The notes beneath the pieces are model-generated. The model did no database searches. It was not told where the DNA came from and worked only from the letters and a program-made list of their open reading frames with translations. From positions 1,302,001 to 1,366,000 of the forward strand of contig CM053329.1 in the NCBI GenBank assembly GCA_028583605.1: DNA of 64,000 nt, written 5' to 3'. This document shows, in pieces, positions 11,416 to 23,607 of this stretch. The stretch's first letter is position 1. Every line of letters begins with the position of its first letter. The stretch is from Dastarcus helophoroides (taxonomy: Eukaryota; Arthropoda; Insecta; Coleoptera; Bothrideridae). The position numbers and the translations under genes are program-made.

Positions 11416-14400
11416 CCGGGTGTTTTTTTTAGTTGGCAGGTTACCTTTATATGGAGTACCACTTACTATAAAGACAAACTAATTTTATCAATGGAGCTAA
11501 TCGGGACTAAACTACCTTTTAAAATATTATCAACTTTCTCTCACTTCCGGTTATACCAGAAGTAGAAATCAACTTCCTTATTTTAAATAGAAACCCCCAT
11601 ATTTTATATTTTATTTGGATTTTGCGTTAAAAAATAAGTTTAGTTTATGTATACATGTTTATTGCTATATTCTATAGTTTTAAAGATATTTTAATTTTTC
11701 GAAAAAAAATGAGAGAAAAGAGGGTTATTTTGACTCTTTTTATCTTTTTTACTATTCAAAGTAAAAAATTGAAATTTGGGTTGTAGTCATGGAACATTAT
11801 GGAAACCATAATAACGTAATCAGATTTTACATTTATTATACAGGGTGACGGAAATTTTATGATAATTATTGTTTTTGTTTTATTCAAAAGAACTCTGTTT
11901 TTTAAAATCGGAACTATACTTTTTTTAATCGTTTTTGCATTCTTCACATAAAAAGGAGAAAAAGGTTACATTGCGTATTTTTCAAAATTTTCCACCGTTA
12001 CAGAGATGTTTCAAATCTCAAATCTCAAAATAAAAGGAATCAAACATCTGTTGTTTTTTTCAAGAATGAAATTAGCTGTAGGTAACAAAAGTTTTAAAAA
12101 TTAATCATAATAAATAATAGAAAAATAAAATGATTGACAGAAAATTTACATCAAGAACCGCAATGACGGTCTTCTGTTTCAGTAGATTTAAAAGCATATT
12201 TTAAAATTTCGAATTGAGCAACATTTTTAAGCACATCCGATTGTTCCCAGCAATATGATTGTCATGCAGTAGTCGTTGAAAAAATATGCTCCTTGACAGT
12301 TCCCCACAGAATAATTGTAGTGGTGTTTTATCCTTGGGTGCGGCGACCACGCGTGCGGACCATCGTTTTTAATAAAGTGGGTCTCAAATAAGTAGGCGAG
12401 AAAGCCATTGTCTATTTTACCGTTATAAGCTTCATAGTATTAATCAAATGTGCATTTGTATAATTTCCAAATGTGGCTCAATTTCTCATCATCATCATCA
12501 TTGCAAAATATTTCTGTATACTTTGGCCAAATAATAAATTAGAATTTATTTATGATTAAAAAGGTCATTAACTAATTTTCATTTTGATTTTCATTATAAA
12601 TTTTAACGCTTACAAATCCTAAGATCTAATCTAATAGCACAACAGTTAAAGGACGGATTTTTTTGAACATTTCTTGTTGATTTTCATCACTGCACAAATG
12701 AGAGGTCTATTTAACAAACCGTTTTTACGAAACTTAAATTCGTGGCTCCATAAATATTTTTCAATCAGTATTCTAACAATTAACCAAAAACTTATTTGTC
12801 TTGTACGATTATCTTTTAAATGTTATTTAGCCTAAAATTTTTAGACCTTCTAGTTGTGTTTTTTTTTTTTGGAAAATTTTGTTGTCTACTGCCAAGTTCT
12901 ACTAAAAAAAAAGATACAGGGTGGACCATAAGTAATGGTACATACAGCAAGAGTAGATTTTTCGTATAAAAATAACGTGATTTAACCACATTTGCCTTAT
13001 ACCAAAAGTTGATATTAACAGAGATACAGGCTATCAAAGTTGGAAAAAAAATTGTGATTTTTTTTCGCATACCTGATAAACACATTTCACTATAGACAAG
13101 AAATTTGGCATAGGGGGTTTTTTTTGTTCAAAAAATTCTAATTTGCTAACAGATTGTCAGTAAGACATAGGGTGCCCCACCTGCGCTACCCTGTATTATT
13201 CTAAAGCATCATAACTTTGTTGTACCTTCATCTACACTTATTTTAAATGGATAGTTTTATTTACCTACATTTTTTACTTAAAAAAGGTATACTTTCTAAA
13301 TGTTGATACAAGCAATTGTTTTCAAGATATTTGCCTTTGAAATTTGCCGTACGTTTAAACGTGAATTTTTCGCAGTAGGTTTCAAAATAAACCTAATAAT
13401 AATAATAAAATAAAAGTAATACAACTGACTCTAAAATAGTTTATATTAAATATTACTCTACTGACATTATTATTACACATATTTTTTTAATTTCTAAAGC
13501 AAATTTAAATAAAGTACCAAAATAAAATTTATTTTAAAAAATAAGAATATGGGAAATGGCCTTTTCCATGTAAAGGGATTGTAAATAATTAAAAATCTAG
13601 CTGTCTTTTCAAAATTCATCTCCAAATATCTGTTTTGACTACCCAGACTATTAAAATTTTCTTGTGCGGACTCAGAGATCATATTTCACATCTCTATGTT
13701 AGAAAATAAATTATGTCTTAATTTTTTGGATTTTCTTTATTGAAATTTTCAAAATTTAGGTAATAATATTATCAGCAAAGTAATATTTAACATAAATTAC
13801 TTTCAAAGCTGTCATATAATTACTTTTTTTCAAGCCTACTTCGAAAATTTAATATCTTAGTAATTTAAAACCAAGGCATGTCGAGATTTAAAGGCAAATA
13901 TCATGAAACGGTTGCTCGTATCAACTTTTAAAAAGTACACCTTTTTTACGTAAGAAATGTGGGGAAATAAAATAACCCATTCAAAATTAATATACGTGGG
14001 TGAATAAAAAAATTATAATGATTTAGATTTATGCAGGATAGCGTAGGTAGCGCCCCCTATCAGGTATTAGTAATATGGTAGCAAATTAGAGTTTGTCGGC
14101 TTGGTAAACTTGCTTGGTGCCAAATTTCGTGCTTCTATTACAATTCATTCCATAATTATACTAAAAAATCGAATTTTTTTTTTAACTTTGACACCCTGTA
14201 TCTCTGTTAATATCAACTTTTCGTATAAGGTAGATGTAGCTAAATCACATTATTTTTGTTCGAAAAATCCACCATTGCTCTGTGTACCATTACTTATGGT
14301 CCACCCTGTATATTTTTATTTTTTATTTTGAATTATATCTCTGTAGCGGTGCAGAATTTTAAAAAATTAGTCTTTAAACTTTTTTCTTCTTTTTGTGTGG

Positions 14401-14912
14401 AGAATTCAAAAATGATTAAAAAGACACATAATTCCCGTTTTTTTGAATAAAGTAAAAACAATAAATATCATAATACTTCCGTTACCCTGTATAATAAATG
14501 TAAATTCTGTTTACTTTATTATGATCTCCATAATATTCCATGACTTCAACCCAAATTTCATTTTTTTACTCCGAATAATAGAAAAGATACAAAGAGTCAA
14601 AAAACCCCCTTTTCAGTCATTTTTTTGCGAAAAATTAAAATATCTTTAAAACTATAGAAGATAGCAATAAACATGTATACATATACTAAACTTATTTTTT
14701 TACGCAAAATCCAAATAAAATATAAAATATGGGGGTTGCTATTTAAAATAAGGAAGTTGATGTCGACTTCTGGTATAACCGGAAGTGGGAGGAAGTTAAA
14801 AATATTTTAAAAGGTAGTTTAGTCCCGATTAGCTCCTTTGATAAAATTAGTTTGCCTTTATAGTAAGTGGTACTTCATATAAAGGTGACCTTCCAACTAA
14901 AAAAACATCCGG
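11416..14912. mobile_element. Outer TIR/foldback element
   Basis: The left end reads CCGGGTGTTTTTTTTAGTTG and the right end on the minus strand CCGGATGTTTTTTTAGTTGG; both are flanked by TA. The inverted arms run about 600 bp (11,416-12,045 and 14,330-14,912). Without the nested element at 12,917-14,308 it would be about 2.1 kb. No transposase frame is visible in the unmatched interior (12,045-12,915). Confidence 0.7.
12917..14308. mobile_element. TA-flanked foldback element nested in 11,416-14,912
   Basis: The ends are inverted copies of CAGGGTGGACCATAAGTAAT, each bordered by TA (12,915-12,916 and 14,309-14,310). The arms stay complementary over most of their length, so the 1.39-kb element is a near-complete foldback with a small centre. 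A related element sits at 30,106-31,430. No protein is encoded. Confidence 0.75.
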
Positions 14913-16181
14913 TATAGTACCTAGTAGTCAACTAGGAAACTGAAGATGAGGACATCATAACTAAAATTATAAAACATACTTAGTTTAAATAATTATAAAA
15001 AATGCCCGAAAATTAGTCTCATATTTCAATAAAAAGTTGTCAAGATATATGTTATGTGTAACACATACATAAGTTGGTGAGTCAGGCAGGAAAATATTTT
15101 ATTTTAAGTTACATGAAATCACACGTGACATATTCGCTTTCATTTTTCCGATGTTCATTTTAAATTTCGCTTTGCGAGTTTTCATTCGTCTATAGGAAAA
15201 AAAATGGTAATGTATTCAGCATATCCAGTTAACTTTAGTCGATAAAACGCTGTGCCAGAGGGCGTGGCATTCGTGGAAGTTCTGAAAGGTCGTCGGGGTC
15301 TCTGTGGACAAATAGTTGGACGTGACTGTTGGAGCTGTTCTAAATCCTGTAGCCCATATTTAAGGACTGATTGAAAGCATGAAACCCAATATGTAACAAA
15401 CTCGACGAAGGTTTCTAGACCAGACACTGAGACATTAATTGCCTTGTCTATATTTTGCCAGTCAGACAAGTCAAAGCCGCTTGGGTATCATTTATTATGA
15501 CACGAATCATTATTCTGATACTTCCTAAATTAATTGTATAAGTATTAGCTAGCCACACAAATAAATCCAACATAATATTTATTATAAATATTTCAATAAT
15601 TAGAAAATATTAGGATATTAGGACTGCTTTGCTGAAGTATAAATTTTGTCAAGCATCATTAAGTACAATACATATACATACTGTATGTCTCAAAAATCAT
15701 GCGCATTTTATAAACTGTCAGTTTTTGAAAAAATCGTTCGAGCTGGTCAATTCTGTTTGTTTTGAGCATGCTTTTCAATACAAATATTTTGCAAAATTTG
15801 ATCTTTCTGGATAAAATTTGGAAAATATTTGTTAGGTAAGTACACAACATAAATAAAAAAAATTCAAAAAGAACTTAATTTACTAAAACCAAATCAAAAA
15901 ATGTTGTGTTTTTTTGAACTGAATTACTGGCAGTAGCTTACAAGCCCTAAAGCAATTTTTGGAAGCCATAAAGTCGCGACGAATTACACTTATGAATCAA
16001 GAGTTAATTCTTTTGAATACACTCTGAGACGAAATATTCGTAGCAGCTTATGATCCATACAGATGATTAGCACATCGACGGTGAAAAAAACTACTGATAT
16101 AGTCCGCCGACGATGCTGAAGAGCGAAACCTGATATAAGCACATCTAATATTTGTTCAAACATCGTGAAATTTTTAATAGA
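14913..16181. other. Mostly featureless; one unidentified open frame
   Basis: Apart from the minus-strand frame at 15,182-15,469 this stretch shows only AT-rich sequence without a recognisable element. Confidence 0.4.
15182..15469 (-). CDS. Unidentified 95-codon open frame
   Basis: I do not recognise this product. The frame is less AT-biased than its surroundings. It has an acidic and aromatic N-terminal half (DWQNIDKAI, LETFVEFVTYW), a Gln/Arg/Pro-rich middle (LQQSRP, PQRPRRPFRTS) and ends IFFPIDE. The same frame is open for several codons upstream of the first Met (SGFDLSDWQ), so that Met is not necessarily the start. It could be an exon relic, a transposon fragment or an integrated sequence. 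No splice sites or partner frames were found. Confidence 0.25.
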   Translation of the reverse strand: MSDWQNIDKAINVSVSGLETFVEFVTYWVSCFQSVLKYGLQDLEQLQQSRPTICPQRPRRPFRTSTNATPSGTAFYRLKLTGYAEYITIFFPIDE

Positions 16182-17304
16182 GAGGTTGAACCAAATTTGA
16201 TTTTCACTACAGGGAACTCAGAAACTGTTGGAGATACAAGGAAGCTTAAATAGGCAAAGTAGTGGAGAATTTAATGTCTAAAAATATTTCACTGAGAAAA
16301 CAATTGAATTCCAATTCGTCTTGATTTTATTTAGAAAAAACTGCATATCGCCATTTTTAATAATCAACTGTAACTTATTAATTTGAACTTCGATCAAAAA
16401 AAAAATCAAAAACCATAGTTAGCTATTTTTTAAGACCTTTTCGTTGGTGTACGTTATTTTTTTCTGAAATAAAATGTTTCCAAGAAAATTGTGTCAACTT
16501 TGTTATTTCTTATGGACGCTATATTGAATTTTATCATTTTCGGATTCAGTATATTTTTCCTGATTAGTTTGGATGTGTATGTCATGGCATACTTTGAATG
16601 TGGCAAAGTTGGATTAATTAAAGTAATTTATTATAAAAATAAATCATAATAGGCAATACAATTGCTACAACTCCTAATAATGAAAAAATACAGACCCTAA
16701 AAAAGCAATAATTATTATTAAAAAACCAAAAATATTCGTAATAATCGTAAAGTGTATGGTATGATTTCCTTTAAATCACATAATTCTCAGAATATTCTAA
16801 TAATTTTATTGGGGGCGACTTTCCCGTGGCTCATACGAAAGTGTTTTTATTTAAAAATAATAAGTTATTTCATTTAACCCACTTTTGCCACATTTAAAAT
16901 GTGACATGTCTTATATAAAATTAATCAGAAAAATATACTAAATTCTAAAATGATAAAATTCAATATGGCACCTATAAGAAATAACACAGTTGCTACAATT
17001 TTCTCGTAAACAGTTAAATTTATAAAAAATTAACGTGTATTATTAAAAAAGTCTTAAAAAACTACTAAATTCAGTTTTTGAAATTTTTTAATCGGATTTC
17101 AAATAAACAAGTTACAGCTGATTTTTAAAAATAGCGATTCGCAGTTTTTTTTAAAATAAAATCCAGACGAATTGGAATTCCATTGTTTCGTCAGCGGAAT
17201 ATTGTTAGGTATCAAATTCTACACTACTTTGCCCATTTAAGCTTCCTTGTATTTCTAATAGTTTACGAGATCCCTGTGGTGGAAATCAAATTTGGTTCAA
17301 CCTG
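16182..17304. mobile_element. Foldback element with GGTTGAACC termini
   Basis: The left end AGGTTGAACCAAATTTGATT and the right end AATCAAATTTGGTTCAACCT are inverted repeats, and the right end is CCTG followed by TA. The arms remain complementary towards a centre near 16,745; for example TTCCAATTCGTCT at 16,310 matches AGACGAATTGGAATT at 17,163. No transposase is visible. Confidence 0.7.
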
Positions 17305-17532
17305 TATATTGTTAATATATTTATAAGTTATAAATATTGAAGAATTTCACGGAGTAAGGGTTAAAAATATTAATAAATTGCACAGTTTTTTACAATATAG
17401 AGACGTTCAAAAACTCTGGAATATTAAATGATATAATTAACTATCTCTCTTTAACACCAATATTTAACATATATCTTTTTAATCTAAAAATTAAAAGATG
17501 ATTTAAGACACATGTTTAATTTCTATCGCATC

Positions 17533-17537
<5 letters not shown>

Positions 17538-17609
<72 letters not shown>
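17538..17609. repeat. (AT)n microsatellite
   Basis: About 36 uninterrupted AT dinucleotides, running into a short TTAA repeat at the border of the palindrome that follows. Confidence 0.95.
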
Positions 17610-17610
<1 letters not shown>

Positions 17611-17614
<4 letters not shown>

Positions 17615-18223
17615 TTAATTAATTTTGTTTTAGGGTAAGTCGATCAGTAAAGGTACAGGTAAAGAATACTTTTTATCTATTTCCAAGCTTTCGAAGCTTT
17701 ATTTTTGCTTCATCATCAGGGATTAGATTTGAGATTTGAGATTTGACCTTTGTGAAGTGGTATATATCCTACTATATATTACATTACAGTTGGTTTTTTT
17801 TTATATGAAGGATAACCATTCCTGTCATTACATTGTCCATTATGTGTTTACTTTGCTACATGCAATTATCTTATTAAAAAAAGGTCCAAATTTCACAAAC
17901 AATAAAAACTAAGGAAAAACGAACCATCCTATTCCCAAAAGGACCTAAACGTTGGTTAAATTGAAATATTAATAAGATAATTGCATGTAGCAAAGTAAAC
18001 ACATAATGGACAATGTAATGACAGGAATGGTTATCCTTCATATAAAAAAAACCAAATGTAATGTAATATATAGTAGGATGTATACCACTTCACAAAGGTC
18101 AAATCTCAAATCTAATCCCTGATGATGAAGCAAAAATAAAGCTTCGAAAGCTTGGAAATAGATAAAGAGTATTCTTTACCTGTACCTTTACTGATCAACT
18201 TACCCTAAAACAAAATTAATTAA
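17611..18223. repeat. 613-bp palindrome flanked by (AT)n on both sides
   Basis: Arms 17,611-17,877 and 17,969-18,223 are near-perfect inverted repeats separated by about 90 bp. The outer ends read AATTTTGTTTTAGGGTAAG and its complement. Each arm contains a hammerhead-like hairpin: CTGATGA, one extra T, GAAGC, an A/T loop, GCTTC and GAAA (plus-strand copy at about 18,119-18,150). Similar motifs occur in the PLE tails of this window, so these may be paired terminal repeats of a PLE family. Confidence 0.75.
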
Positions 18224-18256
18224 ACTACCTTACGATCATAAACAAATACTAATAAT

Positions 18257-18260
<4 letters not shown>

Positions 18261-18310
<50 letters not shown>
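18261..18310. repeat. (AT)n microsatellite
   Basis: About 25 AT dinucleotides, preceded by a short AAT repeat, on the right side of the palindrome. Confidence 0.95.
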
Positions 18311-18313
<3 letters not shown>

Positions 18314-20052
18314 AGGACAATGATAAATTGAAATTATAACGGTTGCAGTCTATGATATCAATAAATTTAAAAATGGAATCAATACTCAGATGTTTTTGAC
18401 GCACCTTCGCCATATCCATCGAGCGAGTTTTCATTAAACAGAATGATCTCAGTGATAATCTCTTAAAAGTTTTTTTTTAAATTTGGAAATGTCTTTTACA
18501 AATCCTCTTGAACTTTCTTTACTAATGAGTTATCGATTATTACCTTGGATGCAAATTCGGTTAGGGGCTAATTTAAATTCAGAAAATGGCAGGCAAGTAT
18601 TCACCAAACTTCGTCAATAATGAGTAATCTTAAGAGATCTAGCAGACCCACCCTTCGTAACCCCTGAAATCCTCCTTAATCAACAATTTCCTCAAGGATT
18701 TGACGAAGACCTCCATTCCACGCATGAATTGCTGCCTCTAATGTCTTAGATTAGGTTTTCTAGGATAAAACTGGGCTGTCTCTTTTCTGTGCCTTTATTA
18801 GTTGGTCCACAAAGGAATTTCAAGGGAACTGATTTTCAATTATTACATTACAATCCATGGTAAATTTTATAACGTATATTTTGTTTAGAGTGATTTTTTA
18901 AGATTCCAAACTCGCAATATGTAGAGTTAGATTATATTCGTAATTTCTAGAGATAAAATTAGCTTGGTGTAATACAGTTACTTTTTTTAGCAGTATTATT
19001 TTTGTGTTATTTTTCTCGGGTTATTAAGTTTAAATGTACCACCAATTTTATGAAACTCGACACACAAGTTCTGTTAAACCCTCTCGTAAGAGTGATAACA
19101 CCTTTTTGTAGTTATCCAATTATGTTCGTTATAAGTCATTGTTGAAACTGTGTGGCAAATAAACATGACAAGGGCGGTCTGGGCCATTAGCTATATTGAA
19201 GTTTGCCATACCTTGATAATTTATTAATTTCAAACCCATAGCACCATTGCAATTATACAGTCTAACTAATGGTGGTGCCTCTAACAGTTTGGTTTAAAAC
19301 GATTTCAGTGAGTATAAGAACATATAGATGTGAATAAATTTCATTAACTAATTTAAACCTATTTAGGACGACATTGTACAACTAGCGGTAGCCACAACTT
19401 CGTCTGCATCTATTTTCAATGTGAAAACTTTTTACATTTAAATAACCATACGAGTTTATAAAAAAAGTTTAGAAAAATCCTTTCGTCTATTCAGGATGGA
19501 TTTTTTTCGGAAAATTTATAATAATAAATTTAAAAATGTTTTAACGTTAAAAAGTCAAAATAAATCCTAAAAATCAACACCTTCATTTTTTTCGAAATTT
19601 AAAAATTCAATGCATATTTTGAGGAAAGTAGAATTTAGAATTTAAATTTTTGCATTTACTGTATGAAGTTTTAAATCTGTTTGTGACCAAGAGTTTACAC
19701 ATCTGTCTTGGAATTTACGTATTTTAACAGAATTTAATACAATAAATTTAATACTATAAATTTGCCAACAGCGAGTTTAAGGCCCAACAATAAAAACGAT
19801 ACTGAAGTGAAGGAGGAAAAAATAAAACAATAGTACAATTAAATACCCAATAATATTTTTCTACGATGGTCAAGGAGACAGCTATCCAACACAAACGACG
19901 CAACAACGTTCAGAAAAGAAGAAAGAAAGGCAAGATAATCTTTATCAGAAATCGGAATTAGATAAGTTTGAAAGATTAATGTTTTTTAAAATGGATTACA
20001 GAATTTCACTCACACACAAGTCTAAAAAGTAGAAAATAAATATTTTTTTTTA
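18311..20052. other. No gene recognised
   Basis: Mixed sequence with an AT-rich degenerate stretch at about 19,440-19,640. No open frame with recognisable motifs and no element ends were found. Confidence 0.4.
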
Positions 20053-20447
20053 TTTAACACGTTTTTTAAAACGGTCCAAATAGTATAAAATAATTTCTCC
20101 TAGTTCCAGACAAATTTATAATCCTATACAGATTCCTAACCTCATACAGGTGGTCCTGAAAATTTGTGATTATGCTGATTATAAATTTTTAATAGCCATG
20201 AAAATACCTGTGCAATTTAGAACAAAGAATATGGGGTGCATGCAATTAATAATATGTGATGCACAATTTTACTACGTTCCACGTTTTTTGTTATAGATCT
20301 TGCAAGTGTTTTCATAGCTGTTAAAAGTTTATAATCTCAAATTTTCAGGACCTGTTTGGGGTTAAAAATCTCTATCGGATTATAAATCTTTATGAAATTA
20401 AAAGAAATTATTTTATATTTTTGGTTCATTTTAAAAAACGTGTTAAA
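20053..20447. mobile_element. Small foldback element / MITE
   Basis: The left end TTTAACACGTTTTTTAAAAC and the right end TTTTAAAAAACGTGTTAAA are inverted repeats. Complementarity continues through the roughly 395-bp element (for example CAGGTGGTCCTGAAAATTT against AAATTTTCAGGACCTG). No coding content. Confidence 0.65.
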
Positions 20448-20604
20448 TGAAAAGGCTCTTTTTTATTTAATTATTTTAATTTTTTCCATATTCATTTCTT
20501 TATCTTAGTAATTTAATTGTTAAAAGCGATCAATATACGTGTCTAATAATTTCTGTGATAGATTATTTACTTAACATTGTGGGTTACAAAGCAGATTTAC
20601 TTTT

Positions 20605-20608
20605 ATAC
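20605..20608. repeat. Target-site duplication ATAC (left)
   Basis: ATAC directly precedes the LTR and is repeated at 20,952-20,955. Confidence 0.6.
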
Positions 20609-20951
20609 TGTTGCGCCGTATTGGTTAGAAATGATTATTACGCCGTGAATTATAACCACTTTATTTCCAAACTAAGCTCGGATCACTACAACTGAATAAT
20701 TAACTCACTTCCTAACTACTAACTCACTAACTAACTACACTGACTTCTATCTGACTCGAGGGAAAGGGGACCGCCTTATATAGTTTTCACTTCCGGATTC
20801 TAGAAAAATCCAGCAGATAAGGCCTATCGTTTGCCGAAATTTCTGGAACTCTTATCTGCCGTTTGCATCATTATCGAGGCCGCTTTCCCTTATCAGATCT
20901 TTCTAGAAAATTTTCTTACGTACTAAATTCTATAATTTACATTTCGTTACA
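20609..20951 (-). mobile_element. Solo LTR, probably Ty3/Gypsy-like
   Basis: Read on the minus strand, this 343-bp unit begins TGTAACG and ends GCGCAACA, the TG...CA form of LTR ends. It is flanked by the 4-bp duplication ATAC. In the same orientation it has a TATA box (CTATATAAGGCGG), a TCAGTTGT initiator-like stretch downstream and a polyadenylation signal (AATAAAG) before the end, which is the order expected of an LTR promoter and terminator. No adjacent gag-pol or second LTR is present, so it is read as a solo LTR left by recombination. A 4-bp duplication fits Gypsy-type elements, but the superfamily is inferred. Confidence 0.7.
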
Positions 20952-20955
20952 ATAC
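20952..20955. repeat. Target-site duplication ATAC (right)
   Basis: Exact repeat of 20,605-20,608 at the other border of the LTR. Confidence 0.6.
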
Positions 20956-21776
20956 TATACCTGCTAATATTCACACCTCAATTTCGTCATAAGATGAATT
21001 TCCAAAAATCTCTTCTATTTTCTTACATTAAATTTGCTTACATTAAAATACTCTCCAAATTTTGTATTTCTGTATATAAAACGTCAAAGGCCCATTTATT
21101 TTTAATCAATTATATGTTTATATGTTTTCTAAAATAGTGCATACATATACGTGTAAATGTAATTTAAATAATAATTCATTTTGTTTTAGAAAATTTGGAT
21201 TTTTCAGTGTTTTTGAAAAAATTTTAGTGTTTAATCTAAACCCAAATTTCGAATTTAAAAATTTTAGCATGTTTAATCCCTTAAGCTAGACTTTTTCTTA
21301 AAACTTCGATATAAAATTTGCATCTTTAATATTTTTATGTATCTGTGTATTTTCTATTGTTATAAATTGCCAATATTTGGGAGTTACCAATTATTGTGTT
21401 TTTTTTTTTTAATTTGGACCTCATATTCATGTTCATGTTTTTTTTTTCTTAGCTGATTTCTTAAAGTTTCGACTTTATTTTTAAAATTCCGAATGTATGC
21501 AGTAAGTTTTTACTTTTTTTTGCAAATTTAGATTTTTTCCTAAAAATCTTGAAACAATTTTTTTAGAAGTTTTGGTTTTTAACTTGACGTTTGGGTAATT
21601 TTCAAAATATTGAAAACTTATTCTTAATTAGGACTTTTTTTAAATGTGGCGATTTTTTTATTACAATTCTCTGCTTGCACTTTTCATTTTCATTTTTTCC
21701 CTAAGTTTTTTTCTTCAAGTAATAATTTTTGTTTGAATTTAGGGCTTTATTTTAGAATTTTGTTTTTTTTTATATA
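20956..21776. repeat. Degenerate A/T-rich repeat tract
   Basis: Loosely repeated words of the TTTTTAAAATTTCGA type, like those at 6.2-8.4 kb. No gene is visible. Confidence 0.5.
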
Positions 21777-22777
21777 CAGTGTCTTCACGTTTTAAATGCC
21801 TTAAATGAAGCAGGTGATGCAAAAAGTAATTTTAAGGAAAAAGTTATCTATGAAAATCTATCCGGAAACTCTTAATAAAAAAGATACAAGGTGTTAAAAT
21901 TTGAATAAAAAAAAGTTTTTATTGTTTCATTTTCAAGTTTTCAGGAGTTATTTAAACTAAATTTTGCACACATAGTGTGTAGATGAAGGATTATAAAATA
22001 AGAGGAAATTAAGTTTCTATCTCAACCAGCGGCGGAGTTGCGGGTAATCTGTGATATTGTTTTGAAAAAAAAGTAGTAGGCCAGTAAACAAAATGAAATA
22101 AAATTAAATTTTTGGATAAAGCATTTAATTCTGAAGAAGTTTTTTCTTGGCATTTATTACCTTATATTTTACATAGGAACTGTTCGACTACAATGAATGT
22201 GTGCTGGTTTTTAAATAATCACCGGCTAAAACAAAGAGGAGTAAGTTTAAGATGCTACGACACTGGATAAAATAAAATGAATTAACAGTTTTGGATAAAG
22301 TTGACTCTTAACGTTCTTTCATATTTGTCACTATTGTGACATAATTTAAATTTTTGGGACTTTCCCTAGTGAAAGTAGGAGTGAGAGTGATGTTTTTTCC
22401 AAAACCAACTACATGACGCAACCAGTGGCAAATGCGGAAAAATATCAAGAAATATCTTTTATTCACAATTAAATATTTCACCCGAAACAGGTATTTTATT
22501 TCATTTCCCCAGTGGTGTACCGCGTTTTTCCACCATTGGTTGAAATAGAAATTAAGTTATATTTTATTTTGTGATCCTTCATTCATACATCATGTGTAAA
22601 AAGTTTGATTTAAATATCTTAGAAAACTTGAATGTAAAAAGGTAAAAATTTTTTTTAATTGAAATTTCAACACCTTGAATCTTTTTATTAAGAGTTTCCG
22701 GATACATGTTTATAGGAAACTTTTTGCTTAAAATTGTTTTTTATATCATTTAAGGCACTTAAAACGGGGACACCCTG
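21777..22777. mobile_element. TA-flanked TIR element
   Basis: The left end CAGTGTCTTCACGTTTTAAA and the right end on minus CAGGGTGTCCCCGTTTTAAG are both bordered by TA. The inverted arms match over about 280 bp or more, including CCGGAAACTCTTAATAAAAA in both. The centre holds no recognisable frame. Confidence 0.75.
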
Positions 22778-23607
22778 TATATCCAAAATATTATCAATGT
22801 TCTGTTCGTAAATTGCGAGTATTTTCTCGAAATGTCTACTTTTTTATTTCTTAGCTTAACGTTCTAATTTTTGCATTTTCCCTAACATTTAAACTTATGC
22901 TTTTTTTTATTTCGAATTTTCTCTTAAAATTTAAGTTTTTTTTCCAAAAACCCGAAATAGGTATATTTTTTGAAATAATTTTTTTTCGAAATGCTCTATA
23001 ACTTATTTTTTAAAATTTCAAGTTATACTTTCAATTTTCACTTTTTCCCAAAGTTGAGATTTCTAAAAGTATTTTTTTTTGTTTTTTATTTCGAAAAATT
23101 GAAACATCAAGTATTTTTTGTTTTATTTTTTTGAAACGGTGGCGTTTTTTAAGATTACATTTGTACATAGTTTTTTATCAACATTGAACTTTTTTTGCAA
23201 ATACTGGTCCTTTTCTTCAAAGTTTGGGTTTTTTTAAATATCCATGTTGTTTCTTAAAACTTAGGTTATCGAGAATTTTTTTATAAATTTGCCTATTTAA
23301 TATTCTCGATTTCAACTTTCTTTTCGAAATTCTGACTTATCAAAAAAATTTAATTTTTTTCTATACAAATTTCAAAATCGATTTTTTTCCACTATTTGAG
23401 TTTTTTGTTTTCTCCCAACTCCAAGTTTACAGTTTCAGTATTTGCTGTTTTCATCTGAAATTTCTAACCTGTAACTCTGTTTTTTTTAGTCATTCAATAT
23501 TTTCAATCTGAATTACAACTTTAATTTTCAGATTTTAAGATTTTTTATTAAAATTGCGGATTTTTTTAAAAAAGTTTCAAACATTTTAATTCGTTTTTTT
23601 TAATATA
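22778..23607. repeat. Degenerate A/T-rich repeat tract
   Basis: Continuation of the degenerate repeat interrupted by the element at 21,777-22,777; words such as TTTTTTCGAAATTC recur. No gene is visible. Confidence 0.5.
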
